NCBI RefSeq assembly: GCF_021991875.1
Contig: NZ_JAHLKR010000021.1
Coordinates: 1 to 36,217, forward strand
DNA length: 36,217 bases
Direction: 5' to 3'
From: Mycetohabitans sp. B8
GTDB lineage: Bacteria; Pseudomonadota; Gammaproteobacteria; Burkholderiales; Burkholderiaceae
The notes below the pieces were generated by a model. The model made no database searches and was not told the origin of the DNA. It worked only from the letters and a program-made list of their open reading frames with translations. Each line of letters starts with the position of its first letter. The stretch's first letter is position 1. Positions 29,055-36,217 of this stretch are shown piece by piece. The position numbers and the translations under genes were made by a program.

Positions 29055-30653
29055 CTACTCCGTCATTGTCGGCTCATGCTTGGAGGCGCGCGCCAGCTGG
29101 ATGGGCGGCACACGCCGGGCGTGCCACACCGCCCATACCGCAACGAGCGCGGCAAGCGCGAAGCCCAAGTGGATCGCCCCCACCAATGCGTCGCGCGCGC
29201 CTTCCAGGAGCGCGACACCATCATGCCCGGCCGCGCTGACCTGCTGGACCAGCTCTTGCTGGGCTTGCCGGTTGATCAGCACTTGTGGATCGCCGAACGC
29301 ATCGAACCAGGCGCCGGCCTGGCTGCTCACCAGCGTATCGCGCACTGCGCTCGCATACCAATGGGACACCAATGTTCCGGTCACTGCGGTGCCGAGCATG
29401 CCACCGATCATGCGCAATGACTGCAGCGACGCCGTGGCAATCCCCAGATGCTCGCGACCGGCGCTTTGATGCACAAATACCGTCAGGTTTGGCGTCACGA
29501 AGCCCAGTCCGAGTCCGCCGAGCGCCATGAACCCCATCAGCAACGCCTGCGGCGTCGCCCGCGTGGACACCGCCGCGCCCACGCACGAGAGCGCGAGCAG
29601 CGCAAAGCCAACGTGGAGCATCGCATTGGGATGGCGGATCCGCGTCACGATGCGCCCGTTCAGGATGCTGCCCAGCGTAATGCAGACCGCCAGCGGCGTG
29701 ACGATGATGCCCGCATCGCGGGGCGATAAGCCGAAACCGCCCTGGAACAGCAACGGTGCATAGAACAACAGCGAAAACATCGAGAAGCCCACCAACAGCG
29801 ACAACGCAAATAGCACGGACAAGCTTCGATGACCGAACATGTCGATAGGCAGCATCGGCTGCGCTGCGTGCCGCTCCCACTTCCATAGTCCTACCATACA
29901 CAGCGTGCTGGCCACGAGCAGCGCGCCAGTGCCGTACGTCAATCCGTGCTCGGGTAACAACTCGACGAAGAGTTGCAAGCCGCATAGCGAGGCCGCGATC
30001 AACACCGCGCCGAGCCAATCCAGCTTGATCCGCCCCTGGTGCCGCACCTGCCGCAAATGCGGCAAAAAACGCCAGACAAAGAACAGCGACAATAATCCAA
30101 CGGGTAGATTCACGTAGAACGCCGAGCGCCATCCGCAATACTGCGTTAGGAATCCGCCGAGCGACGGGCCGACCGCATTCGCGATACCAAAAGCCGAACT
30201 CATCATCACCTGCCAGCGCAGCCGGACGTGAGCATCGGGGAACAAATCCGGAATGCAGGCGAACGCCGTGCCGACCAGCATGCCACCGCCTACACCCTGC
30301 AACGCGCGCGCGAGCACGAGAAACAGCATGTCGTTCGCGAGCCCGCACAGCGCCGAGGCCGCCGTAAACAGAATGATGGATGCCACGACGAACGGCTTGC
30401 GGCCATAGTAGTCACCCAGCCGCCCGAAAATAGGCACGGTGATCACTGACGCCAACAAGTATGCGGTGGCGACCCACGCGTACAGGTCAAAGCCTTTCAG
30501 TTCTGCCACGATGGTGGGCAGCGTAATGCCTACCACGGTCTGGTCGAACGCGACGAGCATCGTCACAAACGACAGGCCCAGCATCGCAAGCATCGATTCT
30601 CGAAACGGCAGTACTTGCTCGCTCGAATGTTGAGCGGAAGAGTCGAATGGCAT
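29055..30653 (-). CDS. MFS multidrug efflux transporter, DHA2/EmrB type
   Basis: A 532-residue inner-membrane drug/proton antiporter, consistent in length with 14 helices. Motif A is seen in FGRLGDYYGRKP, motif D1-like sequence in FVTMLVAFDQTVVGITLPTI, and ARALQGVGGGMLVGTAF follows. The later helices (LFALSLLVGFSMFSLLFYAP and others) are intact. The ATG at 30653 is first in a two-gene unit with the MarR regulator. No EmrA-type membrane fusion partner is nearby, so it may work alone in the inner membrane. Confidence 0.93.
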   Translation of the reverse strand: MPFDSSAQHSSEQVLPFRESMLAMLGLSFVTMLVAFDQTVVGITLPTIVAELKGFDLYAWVATAYLLASVITVPIFGRLGDYYGRKPFVVASIILFTAASALCGLANDMLFLVLARALQGVGGGMLVGTAFACIPDLFPDAHVRLRWQVMMSSAFGIANAVGPSLGGFLTQYCGWRSAFYVNLPVGLLSLFFVWRFLPHLRQVRHQGRIKLDWLGAVLIAASLCGLQLFVELLPEHGLTYGTGALLVASTLCMVGLWKWERHAAQPMLPIDMFGHRSLSVLFALSLLVGFSMFSLLFYAPLLFQGGFGLSPRDAGIIVTPLAVCITLGSILNGRIVTRIRHPNAMLHVGFALLALSCVGAAVSTRATPQALLMGFMALGGLGLGFVTPNLTVFVHQSAGREHLGIATASLQSLRMIGGMLGTAVTGTLVSHWYASAVRDTLVSSQAGAWFDAFGDPQVLINRQAQQELVQQVSAAGHDGVALLEGARDALVGAIHLGFALAALVAVWAVWHARRVPPIQLARASKHEPTMTE

Positions 30654-30676
30654 CTTTGCGTCTACAATAATTGCTT

Positions 30677-30688
30677 AATCAATTGATT
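30677..30688. promoter_or_regulatory. Candidate MarR operator (AATCAATTGATT)
   Basis: A perfect 12-base palindrome in the AT-rich 127-base gap between the divergent transporter and EcsC genes, inside a longer TTAATCAATTGATTGAAATCA context. Palindromes of this kind and size are typical MarR targets. It lies 24 bases before the transporter ATG, where it would cover the promoter. Confidence 0.5.
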
Positions 30689-30780
30689 GAAATCATAGCA
30701 AGAAAAGCCGCTCTAACGAATTTGCACGGACGGCCACGGCCGTTCCCGAACCGCCCTTTTGTGTTCCGGAGTTCAATACG

Positions 30781-31698
30781 ATGTCAAACGCGCTTATTGC
30801 CCCATCGGATGCGACCATGCGGGATGCCGACCTGAAGGCGTTGCAGGGCGCCAAGCAACTGCTGGAGCACCCCGGCCTGGCGATCAAGCTGACCAGCTTA
30901 ATCGGCGCGCCGTTCGAGGCATTGTTGTCGCGCCTGCCGGCCGGCGCCAACGACAAAGTGCTCGATGCGACCCATATCGCGCTGCGCCAATGCCTGCGCG
31001 CCGCGCTGCACAGCCTCGGTCGCCGCGACAGCGCGTCGCCGCTGTCCACCGGATACGATCCGATGACGGCCGACGAGCGTGCACGACCCGTCACGCTCAG
31101 CGCGATCGCGGCGCCCCCGCCGCGCAACTGGCTGCACAAGGTCGCGGTGGCGACCACAGGCGCAGCCGGCGGCGCATTCGGGCTCGTCGCGCTGCCGATC
31201 GAGTTGCCCGTCACGACAACCTTGATGTTTCGCTCGATCTGCGACATCGCTCAAAGCGAGGGCGAGGATCTGTCCACACCCGACGCGCAACTCGAATGCT
31301 TGTCGGTGCTTGCCATGGGCCACACCGCGATTGGGCTAGGCCGCGCGGAGATGGGTTACTTTTTCGTTCGAGGCGCGCTCGCGCAAGCCGTATCGAAAGC
31401 CTCCTCCGACGTCGCGGCCAAGGGCTTCGCGCACGGCGTGGCCGCTCAGACGTCCGCGGCATTAGCCCGGCTGATCAATGCCGTCGCCGCACGCTTTTCG
31501 GTCCAGGTTGGCGAACAACTCGCCGCCAAATCCGTGCCGGTGCTTGGCGCAGTGCTGGGTGCGCTGGTCAACGCCGCATTTATCGAGCATTTCCAGAACA
31601 TGGCTCACGCGCACTTCACGGTGCGCCGGCTGGAGCGACACTATGGCAAGCCGGCGGTGCGGGCCGCGTATGATGCGATCGCGCCGCACGCGCCATGA
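30781..31698 (+). CDS. EcsC family protein
   Basis: A 305-residue protein of the EcsC family, named after a Bacillus protein linked to an ABC exporter; biochemical function is unknown. The conserved block is AAGGAFGLVALPIELPVTTT followed by LMFRSICDIAQSEGEDLSTP, with hydrophobic segments that suggest membrane association, and a Gly/Ala-rich stretch later (VPVLGAVLGALVNAAFIEHF). ATG 30781 has GGAG 11 bases upstream. A 304-codon frame overlaps on the same strand but has the Arg-rich look of a shadow. Convergent with the esterase gene 24 bases downstream. Confidence 0.9.
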   Translation: MSNALIAPSDATMRDADLKALQGAKQLLEHPGLAIKLTSLIGAPFEALLSRLPAGANDKVLDATHIALRQCLRAALHSLGRRDSASPLSTGYDPMTADERARPVTLSAIAAPPPRNWLHKVAVATTGAAGGAFGLVALPIELPVTTTLMFRSICDIAQSEGEDLSTPDAQLECLSVLAMGHTAIGLGRAEMGYFFVRGALAQAVSKASSDVAAKGFAHGVAAQTSAALARLINAVAARFSVQVGEQLAAKSVPVLGAVLGALVNAAFIEHFQNMAHAHFTVRRLERHYGKPAVRAAYDAIAPHAP

Positions 31699-31722
31699 GG
31701 AGGGCAACGCACGCGCGCCGCG

Positions 31723-32649
31723 TCACGCCGCCACGTGCGTCACGAACTGTGCCGCCTCCCGCAACGCGCGTCGCGCCTCCGGAAGAAACGGCGCATAGAT
31801 CTGCCACACGTGCGGCATGTCCGGCCATATCCGAAACTGCGTCGACACGCCGACCCTGCGGGCATTGTGTGCGACGCGCACCGAGTCATCGAGCAACACC
31901 TCGGTGCTGCCCACCTGGATGAACAGCGGCGGCAACCCATGCAAATCCGCGTAGGCCGGCGAGGCCAGCGGATGGGCCGGCGACGTGTCGCCCAAATACA
32001 GCTTCGCTGCGCGGCTGATCACCGGCCCGGCAAACATCGGGTCCTGTCCATGATTGGAGACGATCGACGCGCCAGATGCGGCCAGATCGGTCCACGGCGA
32101 GAACAGTACGGCCCCCGCCGGCAGCGGCTCACCCGCCTCGCGCAGCGCAACCAGCGTGGCCAATGCGAGGCCGCCCCCCGCTGAATCGCCGGCGATCACG
32201 ATGGCTTCGGGTGCGTACCACGCAAGCAACGCGCGGTAAGCCGCGAGCGCGTCGTGCAGCGCGGCCGGAAACGGATGCTCGGGTGCGAGCCGGTAGTCCA
32301 GCGCGAACAACGCGGCCCGTGCCCGCGCCGCCAGCGCGAACGTGATCGTGCGATGCGTGTGTGGCGAACAGGAGGAGTAACCACCGCCATGCAGATAGAG
32401 GATCATCGGGCGCCCGCGGTCCGGCGCCGGCGCCGGCGCCGGCGGCTCAGGCTCGAGCCATTCGCCGACGAGCGGCGCACACTCGCTGCCATAACGCTCG
32501 CGCAGTCGGAATCCGGCCGGCACCTTGGGCGTCCACAGACGCTTGTCGACCCACGCGCGCACGCGACTCACGTTGATATCCGACAGTTCAGTATACGGTC
32601 GGAAATACCGGCGCAGCCCCCACGACACGACGACGCGTTGCCAACTCAC
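31723..32649 (-). CDS. Alpha/beta hydrolase, hormone-sensitive-lipase (family IV) esterase
   Basis: A 308-residue esterase. The oxyanion-hole motif HGGG is at residues 87-90 (LYLHGGGYSS), nucleophile Ser156 is in GDSAGGG, and the probable acid and base are in STEVLLDDS and DMPHVWQ. This is the family IV pattern; substrate is unknown, typically short-chain esters. The start is GTG 32649, with GGGAG eight bases upstream. A Pro-Ala repeat (EPPAPAPAPD, 69-77) comes from three perfect copies of a GC-rich hexamer at 32423-32440. No signal peptide. Confidence 0.92.
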   Translation of the reverse strand: MSWQRVVVSWGLRRYFRPYTELSDINVSRVRAWVDKRLWTPKVPAGFRLRERYGSECAPLVGEWLEPEPPAPAPAPDRGRPMILYLHGGGYSSCSPHTHRTITFALAARARAALFALDYRLAPEHPFPAALHDALAAYRALLAWYAPEAIVIAGDSAGGGLALATLVALREAGEPLPAGAVLFSPWTDLAASGASIVSNHGQDPMFAGPVISRAAKLYLGDTSPAHPLASPAYADLHGLPPLFIQVGSTEVLLDDSVRVAHNARRVGVSTQFRIWPDMPHVWQIYAPFLPEARRALREAAQFVTHVAA

Positions 32650-32703
32650 CGTGGTCTCCCATTACCTGTCGGCTCATCATAACGGCGTTGCAGCGCCAGC
32701 CCG

Positions 32704-32734
32704 TGCGCAAGCGGCTCCAGCGCACACTTGCGCA
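32704..32734 (-). terminator. Inverted repeat downstream of the CHRD gene
   Basis: A perfect 8-base inverted repeat (TGCGCAAG 32704-32711, CTTGCGCA 32727-32734; loop of 15 bases) lies 21 bases beyond the CHRD stop on the minus strand. It lacks a T-run, so it is either a weak terminator or an mRNA end protector. Confidence 0.35.
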
Positions 32735-32754
32735 AAATCTGCATGGGCCCGGTA

Positions 32755-33192
32755 TCAATGGGTCCGCAGCACCTGTCCGCGAATCTCGCCGCCGGGGTTT
32801 TGCGCAGTATGGACGTTGAAGTACCATTTGCCAGCCAACAATTCGCCGGCCTGGTCGTCGTTCAGCGTCGCATGCCCATGAATGGGGCTGGCCAGCGCAT
32901 TCTTGTCGATCGGCACCTGGATGCCGGCATTCTGGCCAACCGGTGCGGGCCCGTGAAAGTGCGCGGCACTGACCGGAGCGGACAAGTCGGCGTAGGCGGC
33001 AGTCCATTGCAGGGTCCGCGACGACGTGTCATACGTCGCATCGAGCGTGCCGTGCCCCCGGCTCGTCTTCGGTGGCACCTCACTCGATGGCTGAAGATCG
33101 GCCTTGAAGGTCACGGTGTCGGCATAGGCGAGGCTGGAACCGGCAACGCCCAGCCAGGTAACCACGATAGCGAACAGACGCGTCGTTGTCAT
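32755..33192 (-). CDS. CHRD-domain exported protein
   Basis: A 145-residue protein with a Sec signal peptide (residues 1 to about 24, ending SSLAYA) and a single CHRD domain: ADLQPSSEVPPKTSRGHGTL, then LQWTAAYADLSAPVSAAHFHGP and HATLNDDQAGELLAGKWYFN with VHTAQNPGGEIRGQ. CHRD is named after chordin, and the HFHGP and NPGGEIRGQ blocks are its hallmark. The bacterial role is unknown, probably periplasmic or extracellular. ATG 33192 has GGAG eight bases upstream; the frame to 33270 is an overlong alternative. Confidence 0.9.
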   Translation of the reverse strand: MTTTRLFAIVVTWLGVAGSSLAYADTVTFKADLQPSSEVPPKTSRGHGTLDATYDTSSRTLQWTAAYADLSAPVSAAHFHGPAPVGQNAGIQVPIDKNALASPIHGHATLNDDQAGELLAGKWYFNVHTAQNPGGEIRGQVLRTH

Positions 33193-33292
33193 GCTTGTCT
33201 CCGAAACGGGTTGCGCGCTGCCGCTCGTGCCCACACTACACGGACACACAGGCCGCACGCCCATACTCATGGAAATCGCGCCGTTTAATTGA

Positions 33293-33709
33293 TCAGCAAA
33301 ACCTCGCGTGGATCTTGTCCATCACGGTGCCCGGCCCGATATCCATCCAGGCATCGCTTGTCGGCTTGTAGACGCCGGCGGGCGATCCGTCGGCACTCTC
33401 GTAGCAGGATTCGATCAGTCGCCATTGCTTAGCGTGGCAGTTCATCTGATAGCGACTGATCGATACCGCCACCGCGGCGATCGCGCCCGGCGGCTGCGCC
33501 GCGTCCTGCCACGTGGTCCGTGTCGAATAGGCGAGGTAGCCGTCCGAATCCTTGTGCGCGCTGTCGGCGTCCAATTCATATGACAGGTCGCGCGCACTCG
33601 ACAGGGTCATCCACTGGACCGCTTGTGTCGGGCTGCCCGCTATCCCGATGCCCATTCCCATCCCCATCCCCGCGCCACACGCAAGTGCGAACCTCCAGAC
33701 TCTACGCAT
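33293..33709 (-). CDS. Surface-adhesin-E-like exported protein
   Basis: A 138-residue secreted protein. Signal peptide MRRVWRFALACGAGMGMGMG, whose Gly-Met/Gly-Ile repeats come from imperfect CATCCC hexamers at 33641-33670. The mature part has the pattern of surface-adhesin E proteins: a Trp start (VQWMTLSSARDLSYELDADS), a mid-domain YLAYSTRTTW, Cys in YQMNCHAKQW, another in IESCYES, then AWMDIGPGTVMDKIHARFC at the end. The family call is by pattern memory only. ATG 33709 has GGAG upstream. It lies 100 bases upstream of the CHRD gene on the same strand; the two may be co-expressed. Confidence 0.75.
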   Translation of the reverse strand: MRRVWRFALACGAGMGMGMGIGIAGSPTQAVQWMTLSSARDLSYELDADSAHKDSDGYLAYSTRTTWQDAAQPPGAIAAVAVSISRYQMNCHAKQWRLIESCYESADGSPAGVYKPTSDAWMDIGPGTVMDKIHARFC

Positions 33710-33872
33710 TGTTGTTCTCCACAATGACTGCAGCCAGTCGCCCTGATTTGGGGGTAGCCTCATCAACGCTACACGAATTCACCCCGGTCCGCTTCGAACC
33801 ATTGCAACACATCGTTCGGCTTGCGTGCTGCACTCTCGTTATCGGGCAGGCTAACCATGACCGTTACCGGTT

Positions 33873-33892
33873 AGCGCGATCAAATTCGCGCT
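33873..33892 (-). terminator. Hairpin downstream of the NRPS stop
   Basis: A perfect 7-base stem (AGCGCGA/TCGCGCT, 6-base loop) lies 33 bases after the NRPS stop on the minus strand. A second inverted repeat, GCTAACC (33850-33856) with GGTTAGC (33869-33875), overlaps it. There is no T-run after either, so termination is only plausible. The rest of the 33710-33924 gap holds no gene I can support. Confidence 0.4.
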
Positions 33893-33924
33893 TAAGGGTA
33901 TTGAGCGTTTCTGCACTATAAAGT

Positions 33925-36217
33925 TTATCGTACCGCATTCGTCTGTCCTTGAGGTTGCTGATTCTCCAATTCATTTAGCTTGCGGGCTAGGATAGGAGCA
34001 ATGAGGGCCGTCGATTCCGGCTTGAGCATTTCTCCATGACTGCAGTGAACATTGCAAACTTCGATATTCCCGCGCACATAAGGGTTCCACGCATCAGGCG
34101 AGATTAGCGTTTCACATTCAGCCTCTGCTACCGTGGCTCGAAACAATAGCACATCACCGCCATACTGTGATGGAGAATAATCCCTTACGATACGCCAATT
34201 ATTCTTTGCAATTTCCTCGGTGTTTTCCAATAAATGCTTATCCATCGCCGAGACTAACTCATTGCCATAGTGGCGAACGAACACATCTCTAACCATCGCC
34301 TGGTCAATTTGATTTTCTTTCTCTTCAAAAGCTTTGCCCGGAAAAGGGTAGCTATCCAGTAACGCCAGTAACGCCACTTTTTCGCCTTGGTGTTCAAGTC
34401 GGACAGCCATGCTATGCGCCACTATGCCACCCAAGCTCCATCCTAAGAGGCAGTAAGGTCCTTTGGGCTGAACACGGCGCATTTGTTCCAGATATTCTGA
34501 CACCATCTCGTCAAGGGTCGACGCAAGCGGGCTTGTTCCATCGAGCCCACGAGCCTGCAAGCCATAAAGGGGCTGATCCGGATGAAGGTAATTGGACAGA
34601 CCCATATAGCTCCAGCTCAAACCCAATCCAGGGTGAATACAAAAAAGAGCAGGACGGCTGCCTGTGGGTTTAAGAGGAAGCAGAACGGAAAACGAGTTTT
34701 CTTGCATCCCGTCGCGCTTAACGAAATGGCGTGCTAAGCCTGCGAGGGTGGGTGCCTCAAACAGCGTGCGAATAGCAAGGTCAACCCCTAACGCTGTGCG
34801 TACACGATTGATCAGGCGCATGGCCAGCAGCGAGTGGCCCCCGAGCGCAAAGAAGCTGTCGTGCCGCCCTACACGCTCCACACCCAATAGCTCGGCCCAA
34901 ATCGCCGCCAGCGTCGTCTCGAGTTCGCCTTGCGGCGCTTCATACGCGTGATGCGCGAGCGCGTCGGCGTCGGGCTCGGGCAGTGCACACCGATCGAGCT
35001 TGCCGTTCGGCGTCAGCGGCCATGCGTCCAACCGCACGAACGCACTGGGCACCATATATTCGGGCAACGCTGAGGCCACATGTGTGCGCAACGTATTGGC
35101 CAGTTGCTCATCGGCCTGCGCCACCACATACGCCACCAGGCGCTGGGCGCTACCTTCGCCCGTGGCCAGCACCACCGCCTCGCGTACCTGGGCATGTTTA
35201 GCCAAACACGCCTCGATTTCGCCCAACTCAATCCGGAAACCGCGAACCTTGACCTGATGGTCATTGCGGCCCAGGTATTCCAAATGACCGTCGGGTAAAT
35301 AACGCGCCAGGTCACCTGTTCGGTACATCCGTGCGTCGGCTTCGCTCAAGAACGGATCACGCACGAAGCACTCGGCCGTGAGTTCGGGCTGGTTCAGGTA
35401 ACCGCGTGCCACCCCCGCTCCGCCAATATACAACTCACCGACCGCACCCAACGGTACAAGCTGGCGATGGGCATCGAGCAAATAAATCCGCGTGTTCGCA
35501 ATCGGTCGGCCAATCGGGACAACCTTGCTGTTCATCTCCCGCCCGCCTCGCCATACGGTGGCGCACACCGTGGCTTCCGTCGGGCCATACGCATTGAAGA
35601 CGGTGTAGTATTGGCTTAAATACTGCACTAATGCCGGATCAGGGGTTTCACCCGCAAGAATCAGCGTTAAGGGCGTACTGAGGGTAGGCAACGCTTCGCC
35701 CCGTTGAAGCAGCGCGGGTGGCAACGTCACGTGTGTAATCGCGTGGCTTGCCAAATAAGTCCAAAGCGCACGTTGCTCCCAACGGGTGGTCTCGGGCGGC
35801 AGATACAATGTCGCACCGCTGCCAAACGCCATTAGAATCTCCGAGATACTCGCATCAAAACTGAGTGAGGCAAACTGCAATACGCGGCTGGTCGCGCGCA
35901 CATCAAAGCGGGCAATCTGCGCGTGCACAAGATTCATCACGCCGCGATGTTCCACCATGACGCCCTTCGGCGTGCCGGTGGAGCCGGACGTATAAATCAC
36001 ATAGGCAAGATGATGAGCCGTGAGCTCCGGTACCGACGGATTCGTGTCCCTCTGCTCCGGCACTGTGTTCGGGTTAAGCACCGTGCGAGACGCGAGTGCC
36101 GCATCACCGAGCGCGGCACAACCCACCGCATCCGCCAACACAATCTCGGGCGCCGCATCTTGCAGAATATGCGCGAGCCGCTCGCCCGGATACGCTGGGT
36201 CCAGCGGCACATAGGCC
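33925..36217 (-). CDS. Non-ribosomal peptide synthetase, final module A-T-TE (5' partial)
   Basis: The last 763 residues of a larger synthetase; the frame continues off the right edge, so the GTG near 36210 is not a start (the sequence there is the internal AYVPLDPAYP block). Numbering from that GTG: adenylation domain with YTSGSTGTPKG (73-83), SFDASISEI (117-125), NAYGPTEATVC (206-216), YRTGD (296-300) and NGKLDR (402-407); thiolation domain with FFALGGHSLL (453-462, Ser460 carries phosphopantetheine); type I thioesterase with nucleophile Ser592 (GWSLGG), Asp619 and His725, which releases or cyclises the peptide. Aligned by eye to GrsA, the pocket reads D-A-S-T-I-A-A-V-C-K, one position from a known Tyr code and close to Phe. 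The thioesterase part is AT-rich compared with the rest. The product is unknown. Confidence 0.95.
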   Translation of the reverse strand, partial: AYVPLDPAYPGERLAHILQDAAPEIVLADAVGCAALGDAALASRTVLNPNTVPEQRDTNPSVPELTAHHLAYVIYTSGSTGTPKGVMVEHRGVMNLVHAQIARFDVRATSRVLQFASLSFDASISEILMAFGSGATLYLPPETTRWEQRALWTYLASHAITHVTLPPALLQRGEALPTLSTPLTLILAGETPDPALVQYLSQYYTVFNAYGPTEATVCATVWRGGREMNSKVVPIGRPIANTRIYLLDAHRQLVPLGAVGELYIGGAGVARGYLNQPELTAECFVRDPFLSEADARMYRTGDLARYLPDGHLEYLGRNDHQVKVRGFRIELGEIEACLAKHAQVREAVVLATGEGSAQRLVAYVVAQADEQLANTLRTHVASALPEYMVPSAFVRLDAWPLTPNGKLDRCALPEPDADALAHHAYEAPQGELETTLAAIWAELLGVERVGRHDSFFALGGHSLLAMRLINRVRTALGVDLAIRTLFEAPTLAGLARHFVKRDGMQENSFSVLLPLKPTGSRPALFCIHPGLGLSWSYMGLSNYLHPDQPLYGLQARGLDGTSPLASTLDEMVSEYLEQMRRVQPKGPYCLLGWSLGGIVAHSMAVRLEHQGEKVALLALLDSYPFPGKAFEEKENQIDQAMVRDVFVRHYGNELVSAMDKHLLENTEEIAKNNWRIVRDYSPSQYGGDVLLFRATVAEAECETLISPDAWNPYVRGNIEVCNVHCSHGEMLKPESTALIAPILARKLNELENQQPQGQTNAVR

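Noticed and set aside
30759-31673. 304-codon frame on the + strand overlapping the EcsC gene
   Set aside because: Same span as EcsC in another frame, Arg-rich, with no recognisable domain. EcsC has clear family blocks and a ribosome binding site.
36208-36210. GTG near 36210 as the start of the NRPS gene
   Set aside because: The codons upstream of it (Ala-Tyr) complete the internal adenylation motif AYVPLDP, and the frame is open to the window edge, so the gene is cut by the window.

Overview
The window looks like chromosome of a GC-rich betaproteobacterium of the Burkholderia group. The housekeeping genes (aspS, ubiE/J/B, queF, ilvA, nudB, a beta-oxidation operon, a very long FAD/Fe-S oxidase) read like Burkholderiaceae proteins. 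The mix of decayed genes, a beta-1,3-glucanase and a non-ribosomal peptide synthetase suggests a fungus-associated relative such as Mycetohabitans. That genus assignment is inference from family knowledge, not a search result.

Layout. Positions 1-108 are 18 perfect copies of the hexamer CTCTGG, running off the left edge. They lie in the open reading frame of fdhD (+) and would encode an N-terminal Ser-Gly repeat. From 8141 down to 1074 (all -) is a fatty-acid beta-oxidation operon: TetR regulator, acyl-CoA dehydrogenase, 3-hydroxyacyl-CoA dehydrogenase/enoyl-CoA hydratase fusion, thiolase, and a crotonase whose active site looks like an enoyl-CoA isomerase. From 13254 down to 8492 (-) is fmdB-like, DUF502, aspS, nudB and clsB. 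From 22931 down to 13621 (-) is a DUF3683-FAD-FeS oxidase, HIT, DUF971, ubiE, Tim44-like, ubiJ and ubiB, a ubiquinone-centred run with a strong hairpin terminator just before ubiJ.

At 24800-23298 (-) is a secreted GH64-type beta-1,3-glucanase. On the + strand follow ilvA-queF (25138-27500), yaeQ (27675-28220) and the broken C-terminal remnant of an amino acid deaminase (28222-28523). Then come a MarR/MFS efflux pair (-), an EcsC-family gene (+), an HSL-type esterase (-), two small exported proteins (a CHRD-domain protein and a surface-adhesin-E-like protein, both -), and at the right edge the last module (A-T-TE) of an NRPS (-), cut by the window end.

How the genes fit together: the TetR operon degrades saturated and probably unsaturated acyl-CoAs. 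The FAD/FeS oxidase and the ubi genes share a strand and tight spacing, which suggests electrons from a 2-hydroxyacid going to ubiquinone. The NRPS module has a readable specificity pocket pointing to an aromatic residue (Tyr or Phe), and its thioesterase end is clearly AT-richer than its adenylation domain. The most unusual features are the coding hexamer repeats, the deaminase pseudogene, and the base-composition break inside the NRPS. I saw no CRISPR array, tRNA, rRNA, insertion sequence or phage gene.
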